A stretch of DNA of 64,000 bases from Absidia repens. Its lineage: Eukaryota > Mucoromycota > Mucoromycetes > Mucorales > Cunninghamellaceae. Positions 16,952 through 27,216 of this stretch are shown piece by piece (position 1 is the first letter of the stretch; each line of letters starts with the position of its first letter). The notes below the pieces were generated by a model. That model worked only from the letters and a program-made list of their open reading frames with translations. It was not told the origin of the DNA and did not search any database. The stretch lies in contig MCGE01000006.1 in assembly GCA_002105175.1 (NCBI GenBank), forward strand, positions 310,001 through 374,000, given 5' to 3'. The position numbers and the translations under genes are program-made.

Positions 16952-17042
16952 GTTTTCTTATATTTGCTTTTGAATCTTAGGTACTGGCAAGCCCGTCTCG
17001 GGTCTCTTCCCAAGCAATTATGTATCAAGACCCTCTACTTGA
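12097..17042 (+). CDS. RAX2: RAX2-like cortical polarity marker with C-terminal SH3 domain
   Basis: Eleven exons: 12097-12819, 12891-13105, 13194-13420, 13506-13692, 13761-14152, 14240-14437, 14515-14624, 14698-15361, 15433-16188, 16273-16902, 16981-17042; 1387 aa. A signal peptide (MIHYHGLFQLSLSFFFLSTL) is followed by a long N-glycosylation-rich ectodomain of kelch-like blades (LYIGGHFPSL, VYVGGEFRQP, LYIGGQFVGT, LFIGGLFNNT, IYIGGNFEKA). The RAX2 hallmark CPNSTPENLGQPWLLQDD with a galactose-binding-like segment is present. One membrane helix lies at about 1158-1185 (VILISIAISLGLLFVLVGMG), then KRRRQG as cytosolic anchor. RAX2 marks sites of polarised growth with RAX1. Unusually, the tail ends in an SH3 domain at about 1326-1382 (AKYPFDAKEFGELGF, DNVWWMGYKDDG, SGLFPSNYVS), split by the last intron, which holds a 28-nt A run. 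Confidence 0.93.
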
Positions 17043-17544
17043 ACCAACTAGTGTTATCTCCTATCCCTCCCCCTCGTTTTCTTTTTATTCATTCGCATTT
17101 GCATGTTTTTTTAATCTTACTCTTTATTGTTATCATTATACTTTTTATTTCCGTTTCTATTTATTTATCGTACTTACCTTTTTACCGGCATGTTGGATGT
17201 ATAGACTTGAATAATAAAACCCAATCTCCAATATCTTTTTTTTATTACCTTGACTTTTGCTCTAACTATTTCGTTTTGAAAATATCACTCTTTTTTTCTC
17301 TTTATATGATGTGATAATGACGTAGATTTAATGATTTCAAGCAATTTGCTTGAAGATTCTTTTCAAAAAAACAAACTACTTTATGACACGTTGACAAGCT
17401 CACTGATTTCGTAATACATCTTGACGGTGTTGCTACTCTAACCACATCCCATAGTTTATACATTATTGTCGGCACCATGGTATGGATTCCTGAACTATTA
17501 TCTCCGTGTTGTCTATCTTCCAGTACAATCTACAGCTGGCCTAG

Positions 17545-18400
17545 TTTACATCCGCAAGAAAATATTTCACACCCCGCCCACGTGAAGATATATTTTTTTC
17601 TCTCCCGCCATTTTTTTTTTTTTTTTTCGAATGTCTGTATTTCTTTTCTTTTTTTTTTCCTTCATTTTTTCTTCACCATTCACTTCTATGTGATTGTGTG
17701 GGACCTAGATTAGCATTCGGACTAGTTTAGAAAGGGTTTCAGCTCAGGGACTACAAGATGCATGGGAAACCCCTTTCATTTTGGATGCAGGATCTGAAGG
17801 CACCATTAGGTGGCTTTTTGGAGCCTTCATTAGCATAGTTTCGTGTTAGTTTATCATAGTTTATATCTTAAGAATAAAATATGTTCCTTTTTACTTATAT
17901 CAATGAAAAATGTCTCATTAGCCTTTCTCATATCTTGTGCAATAAATCTCTTCTATAGTATCATCGCCTCGTTAGATTAGTGTTGACCATTGCAATGCTT
18001 CAATAAAAGATATTTCTTTGATATTTATCATGCCTTGTCCTATATAATATATTATATCATTTTTGAAGTTGCACCCTTGGATTAGTATTCAACTCTTACT
18101 TTAGTTTCCTCATTTTTTTTATCAAATACATCGCTGCAGTACATTCCTTTTTACAATGAGCCCTTCGTTCTTGGTTTATATCTAAAATGCTTCTCTAGTA
18201 AAATATTTTTGTTTTTTGATCTTATTATGACTCTTTAATTAGTTTTAAAAGTCGCTATTCTAGCTGTTTTTGAGTTTCATGCCTCACACCTGTTTTCTTG
18301 CTTCCTCCCATCCGATTATAGCTACATCCTTCTGAGCCCGAGTGACTGATCGAAGATACTAGGTTGCTTAATATCAATGATGGCCTTATTTTTAAGAGAT
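17545..18400 (+). repeat. Dispersed repeat family, copy A (plus)
   Basis: Shares a ~190-bp core (about 17710-17890) with copies near 32.3, 33.6 and 49.4 kb. The core begins GGACTAGTTTAGAAAGGG and contains GGAGCCTTCATTAGC, ending at GAATAAAATATGT. Upstream it has CCCGCCCACGTGAA (17573-17586) and a CT-rich tract. Weaker similarity continues to about 18200, and again around 18300-18380 (GAGCCCGAGTGACTGAT against GAGCCCCAGCGACTGAT in copy B). Boundaries are approximate; no terminal repeats or target-site duplications were identified. Confidence 0.75.
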
Positions 18401-18702
18401 CAATGATATCAATGAGCGTATCTTGTTCCATGGATGTAGCTTCCTGGTATACTCTTAAGCATCTTTTTTTTATGTCACAATAAAAAATAAATCCCATTAT
18501 GGGGGTGTTTTTTTAAGGTCGCTCTACCGTGCATATTAATAGCACAAACAGTCTTTCTATCACCGTAATTCATTATCCTCTCCAGGCTATTGATTGGCAG
18601 TTCTAGATTATTTAATATGACAAGTAGTGCTATTCCTGTTTTATCATTCATATCAAGCTGCCAAGGCGGTGCCTGCATCGTAGCCCCCTGGTGTATATCC
18701 AA
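18255..18702 (-). pseudogene. Possible decayed coding remnant beside repeat copy A
   Basis: Two overlapping minus-strand open segments in different frames (18475-18702 and 18255-18497) look like one protein with a frameshift: ...NYGDRKTVCAINMHGR... then ...YQEATSMEQDTLIDIIDLLK.... The last part overlaps sequence that is also related between repeat copies A, B and D. I recognise no family. It may simply be chance open sequence in AT-rich DNA. Confidence 0.25.
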
Positions 18703-19600
18703 CTACGCGATATTTTATCCTTTATTTTATATTTTATTACATGTGGTTTAAAAAATAGAATAAAAATAAAACCCCAAACTGAAGCTAGTTGAGCTCAAGG
18801 GGCAGCTTGTTAAGGTGCAAAATGGGCGGAGTTGTCGAATTCTATCAAAAATCACACTTCCAATAGCTTTCCCCTTGACATCAAGTAAATCGATCGTTTT
18901 TAAATGGTTAGCATACCTGAAGCCTCTGAGAAATCGGTTTTGAATTTGAGTGTGAAAAGTTAGGATACCTTGAAATCATGTCCAACATGAAGATTGAGAA
19001 GATAAAAATTTGCAACTACTTAGCCTCACTTTATGTTCCTGGAAAATATCTATATAACGATCATCATACTGTACGCAACAATAATATGGATCGCGGAGGT
19101 ATAAAATAGAACCAACAATGCAAATGGGCGCAATCACAAACCAGCAATATGAAAAATATACACGATAAAGCAACGCTGAGTATGAGCTGTAAGTAGCCTC
19201 CCCTCCTAAAAAAAAAAAAACTTGACGCTTCAGGGGTTAAAAAGGGGCGTCGTTTGAATTTGAATATCCATATCGTTTGATCCTATAACATATAAAATCT
19301 AATGTCGGTTAAATATTAATTCTGGCAAGAAGGCGGAGACTGACTTTGAAACGCGATTTCCTTTGTTCTATAGTATATGAACTGCTCAGTACAGTATACA
19401 ACACATACTATGGTTATCAATTATTTTATATACTTTACATGTATATATTCACCCTCTCCATTTCATTTGACATCCTTTGTATTTCATGTTACTTCATATT
19501 TTATGGTAGTAGGCGGAGTACAAAAATTATTGAGACATCAAAACATCGCTCCCTTCGATTTCATTTTCTTTCTTCTTGACTATTTTGACTTTATCCACAA

Positions 19601-20791
19601 ATGACTACAGGTTCAAAACAAAATGAGATTCCTGATTCATTTGTTACAAAAGTTCTGAAGGGGCAGCAGGTCCTACAGATACAACTTGACGATATTCAAA
19701 ACCGACTTAATGAACTTCAGCAGCAGCTACGACCGCTCAGGGATGTATTGGATCAACTACGCGAACTCAATACCATGCCCATGCAGTTACAACAGCTCCT
19801 TGATATGCAGGCTCAAGTACGAAAACTTGTGTTATTAAAAGAATCATTGGTTGAAACTACAACATTATCGCAATCTCCGGCAGCGCCACCAAACGAATCG
19901 CGGATATCATTATCAAGCGGATTCTCAAACTCCTCTCGAATCCAGACACCAACCACTATTAACCCTGATGAAGAAGAAGCAATTATACCATGGCCAAGAG
20001 CTCATACGCGCGGAAAATCGATCAGACTGACTTTGGCACTGCTCCGGAAGAGATACGTGATGGATGCGATTAAACACCATATACTACAATATGTTACCTT
20101 CACCTTTGACGAAGAAAATATACACACAGAGGATAATACAAGATACTCTCTCTTCATATATCAGCGGATTGCCGAAGTCACTAGCTCATTTTGTAGAGAA
20201 GAATTACAACAAGGACGTGACTACAAAACTTACGACAACTTACCCCACAACATCCAAGCACAACTCAGGAAACAAATTGAACTGAAAGTGATGGAGAACA
20301 ACATTCAAATTGGCAAGGCGGAAGATCATTGGATAGTCAATTACTTCATTTTTTGCTATTTCAGAAACAGACGTGCGCAAGAATGGAATCCTACACGTCA
20401 GAAGAAATCCAAGGTAAATTGGGGATTGGAACGATACGGGTGTAGTAGTCGTGTAATTTACTTTATATACTGATACTGACGCTTCCTCCCTCACATTATA
20501 GAGCGTACAAAAACGTCGACGAAAGTAAGTCAAAAAAAAAGCTGCGATATGATAATCACTGAAATAATGACTCCTTTTTTTTCCCGTTTTTGTGCCCTTT
20601 TCTGATATGTCACTAGGAGCACCAAAAATGCTATTCCATCAACATCATCCACAGAAGCAACAACACATGCACCGTCATCATCGCCACCATCACCACCGGC
20701 ATCCGTAAAAAGGGCAAGAACAGCAAGATTACCTGTAGTGATAAGCGAAGATCAGGATGACGACGATTATGACTACGATATCGACAACTGA
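19601..20791 (+). CDS. Unrecognised coiled-coil protein with basic C-terminal patch
   Basis: Three exons: 19601-20413, 20502-20524 (23 nt), 20617-20791; 336 aa. I do not recognise a family. Residues about 20-90 form a coiled coil rich in Gln/Leu heptads (LDDIQNRLNELQQQLRPL, LRELNTMPMQLQQLLDMQ). A Ser/Thr-rich linker follows. Then a compact, probably helical region of about 130 residues starts at RLTLALLRKRYVMDAIKHHI and ends near IVNYFIFCYFRNRRAQEW. Basic clusters (RQKKSK, QKRRRK) look like nuclear localisation signals, and the tail is acidic (EDQDDDDYDYDIDN). Inference: a nuclear, possibly DNA- or chromatin-associated, lineage-specific protein. The frame is kept exactly across two introns, so it is very likely real. 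Confidence 0.75.
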
Positions 20792-21476
20792 CAACAATAC
20801 CAACAGATGAATTAACAACAACTCTATAGCAACGATGAAATTTAGTACCTTTATATTTAGTCTATAGCGTTAGTCATTAGTATCAAAAATTATTATACCT
20901 TTATTGTTAGCATCAATAAAAAAGTATTAATGTTAATACCGAAATTGTGAACTTGTCATAGATGGAAGAGTGTTAAGTGTGACAATGAAAATGTAGGAAT
21001 GGACCAATGCTTTGGTGGATGGTGAAACTTGTTCGAAGTCGATTTTTTTTTTAAGGGATGGGGGAATGCTGATTATAAGTATTGCACTGGGAATGAAGTG
21101 TTTTTGGACTGGAGCGCTACAAATTCAGTAGATCATACATCATGGAGTGGTTCATCGAAAATGGGGCAATGATCGGATGTGTAATGAGGAGAATCGGCTT
21201 ACTGCGAAACATGACATGGTTTTAAACGCCGCCATAGTGAGAGGACTGAACTCACATGAAATACCACCTTTTACTTGGCTTTTTGAACAATCAAATGCGT
21301 CGTTTTTCTTTTCCTCTTGTTTTTCATGTTTGACTCTATAAATAACGATTCCTATTTGGCAATCTGATACAACTGGGAGTCTGATGATCTTTAATGAGCT
21401 TTGTCGATTTCCTGTGGTTAGCGATCACCGAAAATGACAATGATATTACACTGTGGAAGGCATGATCCAAATAAAA

Positions 21477-21511
<35 letters not shown>

Positions 21512-21966
21512 GAAATGGCATTTAAAAATATATCGAGCGATGATCCATTTTTTCTAAAAAGGATAGAGTCAACCGATAGATCGTTGATTGGATGAATTGT
21601 AAAAGAGGATTTGGTCCAATCAAATTGAAGCAAGGAAAAGATGTCAGCGGTATATGATTCGTACATAAACAGGTTACAATTTTAGTTTACTTTTTGCACT
21701 CCCCTTCTTTTACAAAAAGAAAATAGGGTTGTAAAATTGGATGAATGGATTGAAGGAAAGCACTACTACTGAAACTGTGCCATGTTGTTCCTTCCATTTC
21801 CATTTTTAGGATAAATTTAAATCTCCGTCATTGCTATTTTTTCTTTTGCTCACAGTGATTGCTCCCTCCTTTTTTTCCTTGTTTCTTTTCTTTCTTTCCT
21901 TTCCTTCTTTTTTATATTACTTTTTTTTTTAATTCTTTCCTTCTGTTTGGGTGCTTGACTACAAAT
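20792..21966. other. Intergenic: 3' UTR, A32 run, CT-rich promoter of SIP5-like gene
   Basis: AATAAA at about 20916 fits the upstream gene. A run of about 32 A lies at 21479-21510. DNA from about 21840 is CT-rich and leads into the next start codon. A 64-codon open frame at 21147-21341 has no protein-like features. Nothing else is supported. Confidence 0.6.
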
Positions 21967-23751
21967 ATGGGTGCAAATGGTTCAAAAGATGCTTCTTCAA
22001 GGTCTAGCAGCCTTCAATCCATTCATTTGAAAAACAAACCTCAAGACCTGGTTGACCTTGGCACTGTGTTTCCAAATGGCCTTTATTCAACTTCTCCTCA
22101 AGATTTTGATTCTAGAATGTTACGTCAACTTATTCTTACTAGAAAAATGTCCCCGTTTTATACAGGTAAAAATAAAAATAAAATAAAAAAATAGAAAATA
22201 AACACGAAGACAGGGGTAAAAGGTGGGCGGGAGGAACAATACCTTTCTTAGTTGCTAATCCGCTTCTTTTTATTTTCTTCTTAAGGTTTGGCTGATGCCC
22301 CGGAACAAGTAACAGCAATCTGCCATTTGCCCAAACTCCAGCCTTCAACATCGCTCTCACCCTCCCCATCACCCAATGTGTCTCATCATGGCCGGCCTCG
22401 TAGTGCTTCCAACCGTAGCGACAAAATGTCACGCCAAGGCGAAAAAGAGCCAAGCCATAGCGAAAGGATGAAAATACAAAAAGCTATGTTGTACAACGAT
22501 GCCGTTGAATGTCCAATATGCTTCTTGGTGAGTACATAAATATGAATAAATCAAGGAGCGTGCGTATGTGTATACTTAAAGCAAATGCCGGTCGACTAAC
22601 CATGAGATTTTATCAATAGTACTATCCACCAAATATCAACTATTCTCGCTGTTGTGATCAACCAATTTGTACCGAATGTTTCATTCAAATCCATCGACCT
22701 ACTGATGACCCTTCTAGCCCTGCAACATGTCCCTTCTGCTTGGAATCGAATTATGGCGTCACTTATGTCCCTCCCGCTTGGAGCGAAAAACCAAAACGCC
22801 TACGATCCTTCTCATCCTCTTCTTCCTTATCAGCGTCCTATTATTCTTCTCTTCCTCCTTCAGTACCATCCTCTGGCGCTCGTCATACCACTTCAGGTGT
22901 CAGTGATGGTGTCAAGCCTCGCAGAAAAAGTATCAATCATACTGATCCCACTGTTGTCCTTACAGGTAGATATATGTATATATATGAACACGTCCATGAA
23001 TGCTAAAAAAAGGGAATTGGTCCGCTCATGTATAAATATATATTATTCCATAGATCATATTCGTCCCAATTGGAACAAGCCTGCCCCACCTTCAACTAGT
23101 AGTAGATCATCTCGACGCAACTCTTTATCATCAACAGGGAATACATCATCATCGGCTGGCCGTAATTTGCTTCGTGTGGTCACTCGACCTGGGCGTTCAG
23201 CATCATCCGCTGCATCTACAGAATACAGCCAATATTTAGCTACGGTACGTGATATGAATATGGATTTGGAAGAATGGATGGTCATGGAGGCTATTCGACT
23301 TTCTTTGTCGGAACAACAGGATGAGCAGGCTCACAACAACGACAACAACAATAATAGTCAACAACCATCATCTTCTTTGACTGCCGGAACAACAAGATCA
23401 TCACCATTACCGCCATTGCCACAAGAACGAACAACGGAACAAGTAGTAGCGGAAACACCTACTAGCAGCACAACCACACCACAACGTCAAGTATGTCGTG
23501 ATGATGATGATGAACAACCTTTAGCACTCCGGGCACAACAATATCAACAAGATACACTCTACTCTTCGCCTTCGGTTTCGTCGTCCTCATCGGCATCTTC
23601 AAGTCAAGCGTCATTGGATACTCAAGGTTGCACTTTGGACAAGAAATCGGTCAGTGAACATGAATCTCCTACCTTTACCACCACCACACCAACAGCAGCG
23701 ACGACGACCACAACCACTACAACTACATCCACACCCGACATTGTTTGCTGA
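21967..23751 (+). CDS. SIP5: SIP5-like RING-type protein with UIM-like helix
   Basis: Four exons: 21967-22165, 22286-22527, 22620-22965, 23054-23751; 494 aa. The N-terminus MGANGSKDASSRS fits N-myristoylation, common in this family. A helical lead-in (ERMKIQKAMLYNDAVECPIC) runs into a cysteine-rich RING-like finger: CPIC, RCCDQPICTECF, CPFC. Intron 2 falls inside the finger. Then a long Ser-rich region, and near the C-terminus MDLEEWMVMEAIRLSLSEQQ, which resembles a ubiquitin-interacting motif. Yeast Sip5 binds Snf1 kinase and the Glc7/Reg1 phosphatase and is linked to glucose signalling; related plant proteins are E3 ligases. The role here is inferred from family only. The tail is Thr- and Ser-repeat rich. 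Confidence 0.87.
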
Positions 23752-24740
23752 GAGCCCGGATTTACTTTGGCCTCTTCTCATAGTGTTTAGTATCAGCATT
23801 AGTGTTAGTATTAATATTAGTATTAGCATCAATAGTACAATGATTAGTATATATTAGATATCCCCTTTGATTTTTTATTACAGCTCATTCATGTATATTT
23901 TCTGACTTTATATATAAAAAAACGCTCTTTTTTCCAAGCAATCTTTCTTTCAATTGATGTAATGTCTTCCGTCTTATGGGTTGAAGGGATGAATTATTAT
24001 GTATTTTGATGGGATGAGGGTTGATGAAACTTCAGTGATGTGTATTATGTATCTCTTGGGTTAGGAAACATCATCATCGTCTAATTGTGATATCATAGCA
24101 CACTTTTTTTTTTTGACTTGGTGCACCGTAACTCAACCAAAATTGGTAATGTGTCTCTCTCTGCGTTACCAAAGCTGATATTAAAATTCATCTGTCATAG
24201 TGATTAAGTGCCATTTGTGAAAGAGATTTTATCTATTCCAAATCATTGCATTACACTTTTTTTTTTAGATGCTTTAAAGGGACGCATCATTTGCTTTTAG
24301 GGATAATGGATTTCCAAGCTTCCTCATGGGTGACATTCTGGTCCCAAAATCTTCGATCGGAAAATTACTGAGGCTAATGACCGGGTTGGATTGAACTTGA
24401 CATTGGATCAACACTAGACATGGATTTTTGTCATGCAAGGGAAATACTCTCCTCCACATTTGCGATGTCTACAGAAACAAAACAAAGGTATTGAAGAGAG
24501 TGATGTTGGCTCACTGTCAAAACTAAGAGGAGTGGCTCCAATAAGGCGAATGATTATACTGGCGAAATAACTGTTGGTGGAATTGGTTGCCGGCTATGTA
24601 AATGCAGATGTTTAAAAGTCCGCGTTAGTGCCGCCCTCCTTGAATATTCCCTCCCCCCCTTTTTTTTTTTTACCCTTTCTCCTTTTTTCCAATCTCTCTT
24701 TTTTGTTCTTTTTTACCACAGTTCACCAAATCTATTGAAT
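23752..24740. other. Intergenic: 3' UTR and CT-rich promoter of lectin gene
   Basis: About 990 bp. A TATTAG/ATTAGT-rich stretch at 23790-23860 lies just after the SIP5-like stop. The last ~90 bp (24645-24735) are strongly CT-rich, the promoter/5' UTR signature of the L-type lectin. No gene is supported between. Confidence 0.6.
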
Positions 24741-27047
24741 ATGAAACTAAGCAGCATATGGATTGTGTCAAGTTTATGTATATTCAGCAATGTCGTCAAT
24801 GCTGGTATATTCAGTAATCGCGCCTCACCAGCTGGTGACGCTACCGGCAAAGAGAACACTAGCAACACTGGATCTACAAATAAAAAAGGTGATGTCGACA
24901 AAAAAATGGACTACAAGTTATCTTTCAAGGTACCCTATCTCTACGGCAATGAAGTACCTTTTTGGTCAGCGGGAGAAGGTAGGTAATAAGCACATGTAAT
25001 TACGCAGTTACTGTATTGAATGATGTGCCTGACCTTTTATATATACATATATTAATACTGTAGATACTATCACATCGCGCGACATTATACGACTCTCACC
25101 TTCTATACCTGGTTCCAAAGGCTGGCTATGGAGTAACTTGGAGAATGACTATGAAAATTGGATGGTGGACATGGACTTTCGTGTGTCAGGAAGCCAAATC
25201 CATGGTGGACGTGGCATGGCGTTTTGGTATTCAAAGCACAGATTACCCACAGGACCCATATTTGGTGCACAAGATCAATGGGAAGGTCTTAGTATTTGGT
25301 TTGATACAGCAAATCCAAAGGTATAGTATAATATTGAAAAGCATGGACTTCAACTTATATATATTATATCTTATCTTTTATAGACCCGACATCCAACCAT
25401 TATGGCTTTTATGAATGATGGAAAAATTTCCTATGCTTCCCAAGGTGTAGATCCAACTAAACGTGCCTTGGCAACATGCCATATTGACTATCGTAATCCT
25501 ACTTCTATAGTCAAAATGCGTTTGACTTACAAGGACAAGATCTTGACGGTAAGCTCCTCCTCTAGCCAGTTTTTTGGTGGTAATCTATGTACTCATTCCA
25601 TTTTTGCTTTATTTGTATGTATATAGATGATGCTGGACAATACTTCTCTCGGCAAAAAACTTCGGCCTTGTTTCCAACTTCGCGATATCACTCTTCCCCC
25701 TGGTTACCATTTTGGATTAACGGTAAAACTTTGTCTTTCATTCCAAACAAACACCTTTTCTTCGAAGAAAAAAAAAAAAAAAAACTTACCATACTCTTTC
25801 ATTTATCTATAATAGGCTTCTTCCCATAATCCCGCTGGTAAAGAATATTTAAATCATATGTGTTCTCTGGGTGGAAAGGGGAACTAATGTATATACTTCA
25901 CTCTTTTCTTTTTTATTACATAGATGACCATGATATCATTTCCTTCGAAACATTCCAACTTGACCCTCCACCAAAAAAAGCGGTAATATCAGAATTTTAA
26001 TGAGGAGAAAGGATGATGATGATGATGATGAAACATTAACGATACCCTATTGTATTGTTCAATATAGAACCAGAAACGACCACTGGAAGATGCAAAGATA
26101 CAACAAGGCGAAGAATTTATTGAACTGTCAGAGGAACAACGAAAGGTATGATAACCACTACCCCCAGTGCAAGAAAGTGTCCTTACCAACGTGAATATCT
26201 TTTAATTCTTATCATTTAAAACTAGAAAATCGAGGAGGCTGAGTCTGAAATCAAGCGTTTACGAGAGCACACCAGCAATATGGACCTTCTCACTGAAACA
26301 GCAGCTACAATGGTAAGAAACAAAAATTAAGGGCGGGCAGATTATATATCTCATTCACATTATTACTACTATAGGGTGTGCTTTTTGATACAGAACGACG
26401 TATACTTGAGACGCTTCAAGTCAATCAGTTGCAATTAGAAGCCATGGGTGCTCCCACTGCCGCTAAAATTCTTAGTGGAGATTATGTGCAAACTCCATTG
26501 GAAAATCCTCAAGGTGGAAACAAACAACCAAGGTAAAATGATTAATCGATAGAAGAGAAAATGGGAGGAGGAAGGGTAAGGGTATCTAAAATAACTGAAA
26601 TTGCCGGTTTTATATTTGTAGTGGTGTTTCTGTGAATCATCTCAAATCCGAAACACAATTAGTCATCCAGCGTTTAGAACAGCAATGGAGTCAGCGGGAT
26701 CAACAACTACAGTCGATTCAAGGTACCATATCGCGGATGGAGGTGTTGATTCAGACAATGGATGTAAGTTGAGAAACGAAGTTTACCAAATATGGTAGAT
26801 GGTGAGTCTTACTGATCTTTTTTTTTTTTTTTATTTTTTTTATTTTTAGAAACGTATAGCACTACAATCAAACAATCTACAGGGAAAGCTCAGTGAAATG
26901 ACCAAAGACTCTGCTGAAGCAAAGGGAACCATGTCTACTTTGATCAAATATGTATTGTATGCTTGTGGACTTCAGGGGTTGGTTGGCATTGGTGCCTATT
27001 TGTATTGGAAACTGCGTGTAGAAAAAAACGAAAAAAAGTTTTTGTAG
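24741..27047 (+). CDS. L-type lectin cargo receptor (ERGIC-53/EMP47 family)
   Basis: Eleven exons: 24741-24978, 25064-25320, 25384-25548, 25627-25722, 25816-25837, 25924-25982, 26068-26145, 26226-26312, 26375-26532, 26622-26763, 26850-27047; 499 aa. A signal peptide (MKLSSIWIVSSLCIFSNVVN) precedes the legume-lectin fold: KVPYLYGNEVPFWSAGED, GSKGWLWSN, GRGMAFWYSKHRLPTGPIFG, WEGLSIWFDTANP, LPPGYHFGLTASS and DDHDIISFETFQL. Luminal coiled coils follow (RKKIEEAESEIKRLREH), then one membrane helix (VLYACGLQGLVGIGAYLYW) and a short tail ending KKFL. That ending combines a dilysine COPI retrieval signal with a hydrophobic ER-exit residue. The family carries mannose-type glycoproteins between ER and Golgi. 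An exon of only 22 nt is needed for frame. The 3' end converges on the next gene with 169 bp between stops. Confidence 0.95.
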
Positions 27048-27216
27048 TCTAGCTTTCCTTATTTTTTATGAGGATGACGTCGATGATGATACCATTACAA
27101 TAAAACAATGTTTTTTATTATTAGATGCCTTTGCTGATTGATTGATGATTGGGGTATACATGATGGGGATGGGTTTATGATATTTTGACTTTCAGGATAT
27201 ATGAATAATTACAATA

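Larger units (their letters stand above)
17043..19600. other. Gene-poor stretch: RAX2 3' UTR, long repeat copy, decayed frames
   Basis: RAX2 3' UTR with AATAAA at about 17213. A copy of the dispersed repeat family occupies about 17545-18400. On the minus strand at 18255-18702 two frame-shifted open segments (one including PPWQLDMNDKTGIALLVIL, the other CLRVYQEATSMEQDTLIDII) could be the remnant of a gene carried by or next to the element; I cannot name them. The rest (18710-19600) is AT-rich with no supported gene until the promoter of the next one. Confidence 0.5.

Noticed and set aside
17565..17890. Classical tRNA-derived SINE reading of the repeat core
   Set aside because: No A/B box pair in the core; copies instead carry a Pol II-like layout with CT tract and AATAAA.
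22139..22453. 104-codon minus-strand frame at the SIP5-like gene
   Set aside because: Antisense to exon 2 and an intron of a well-supported gene.
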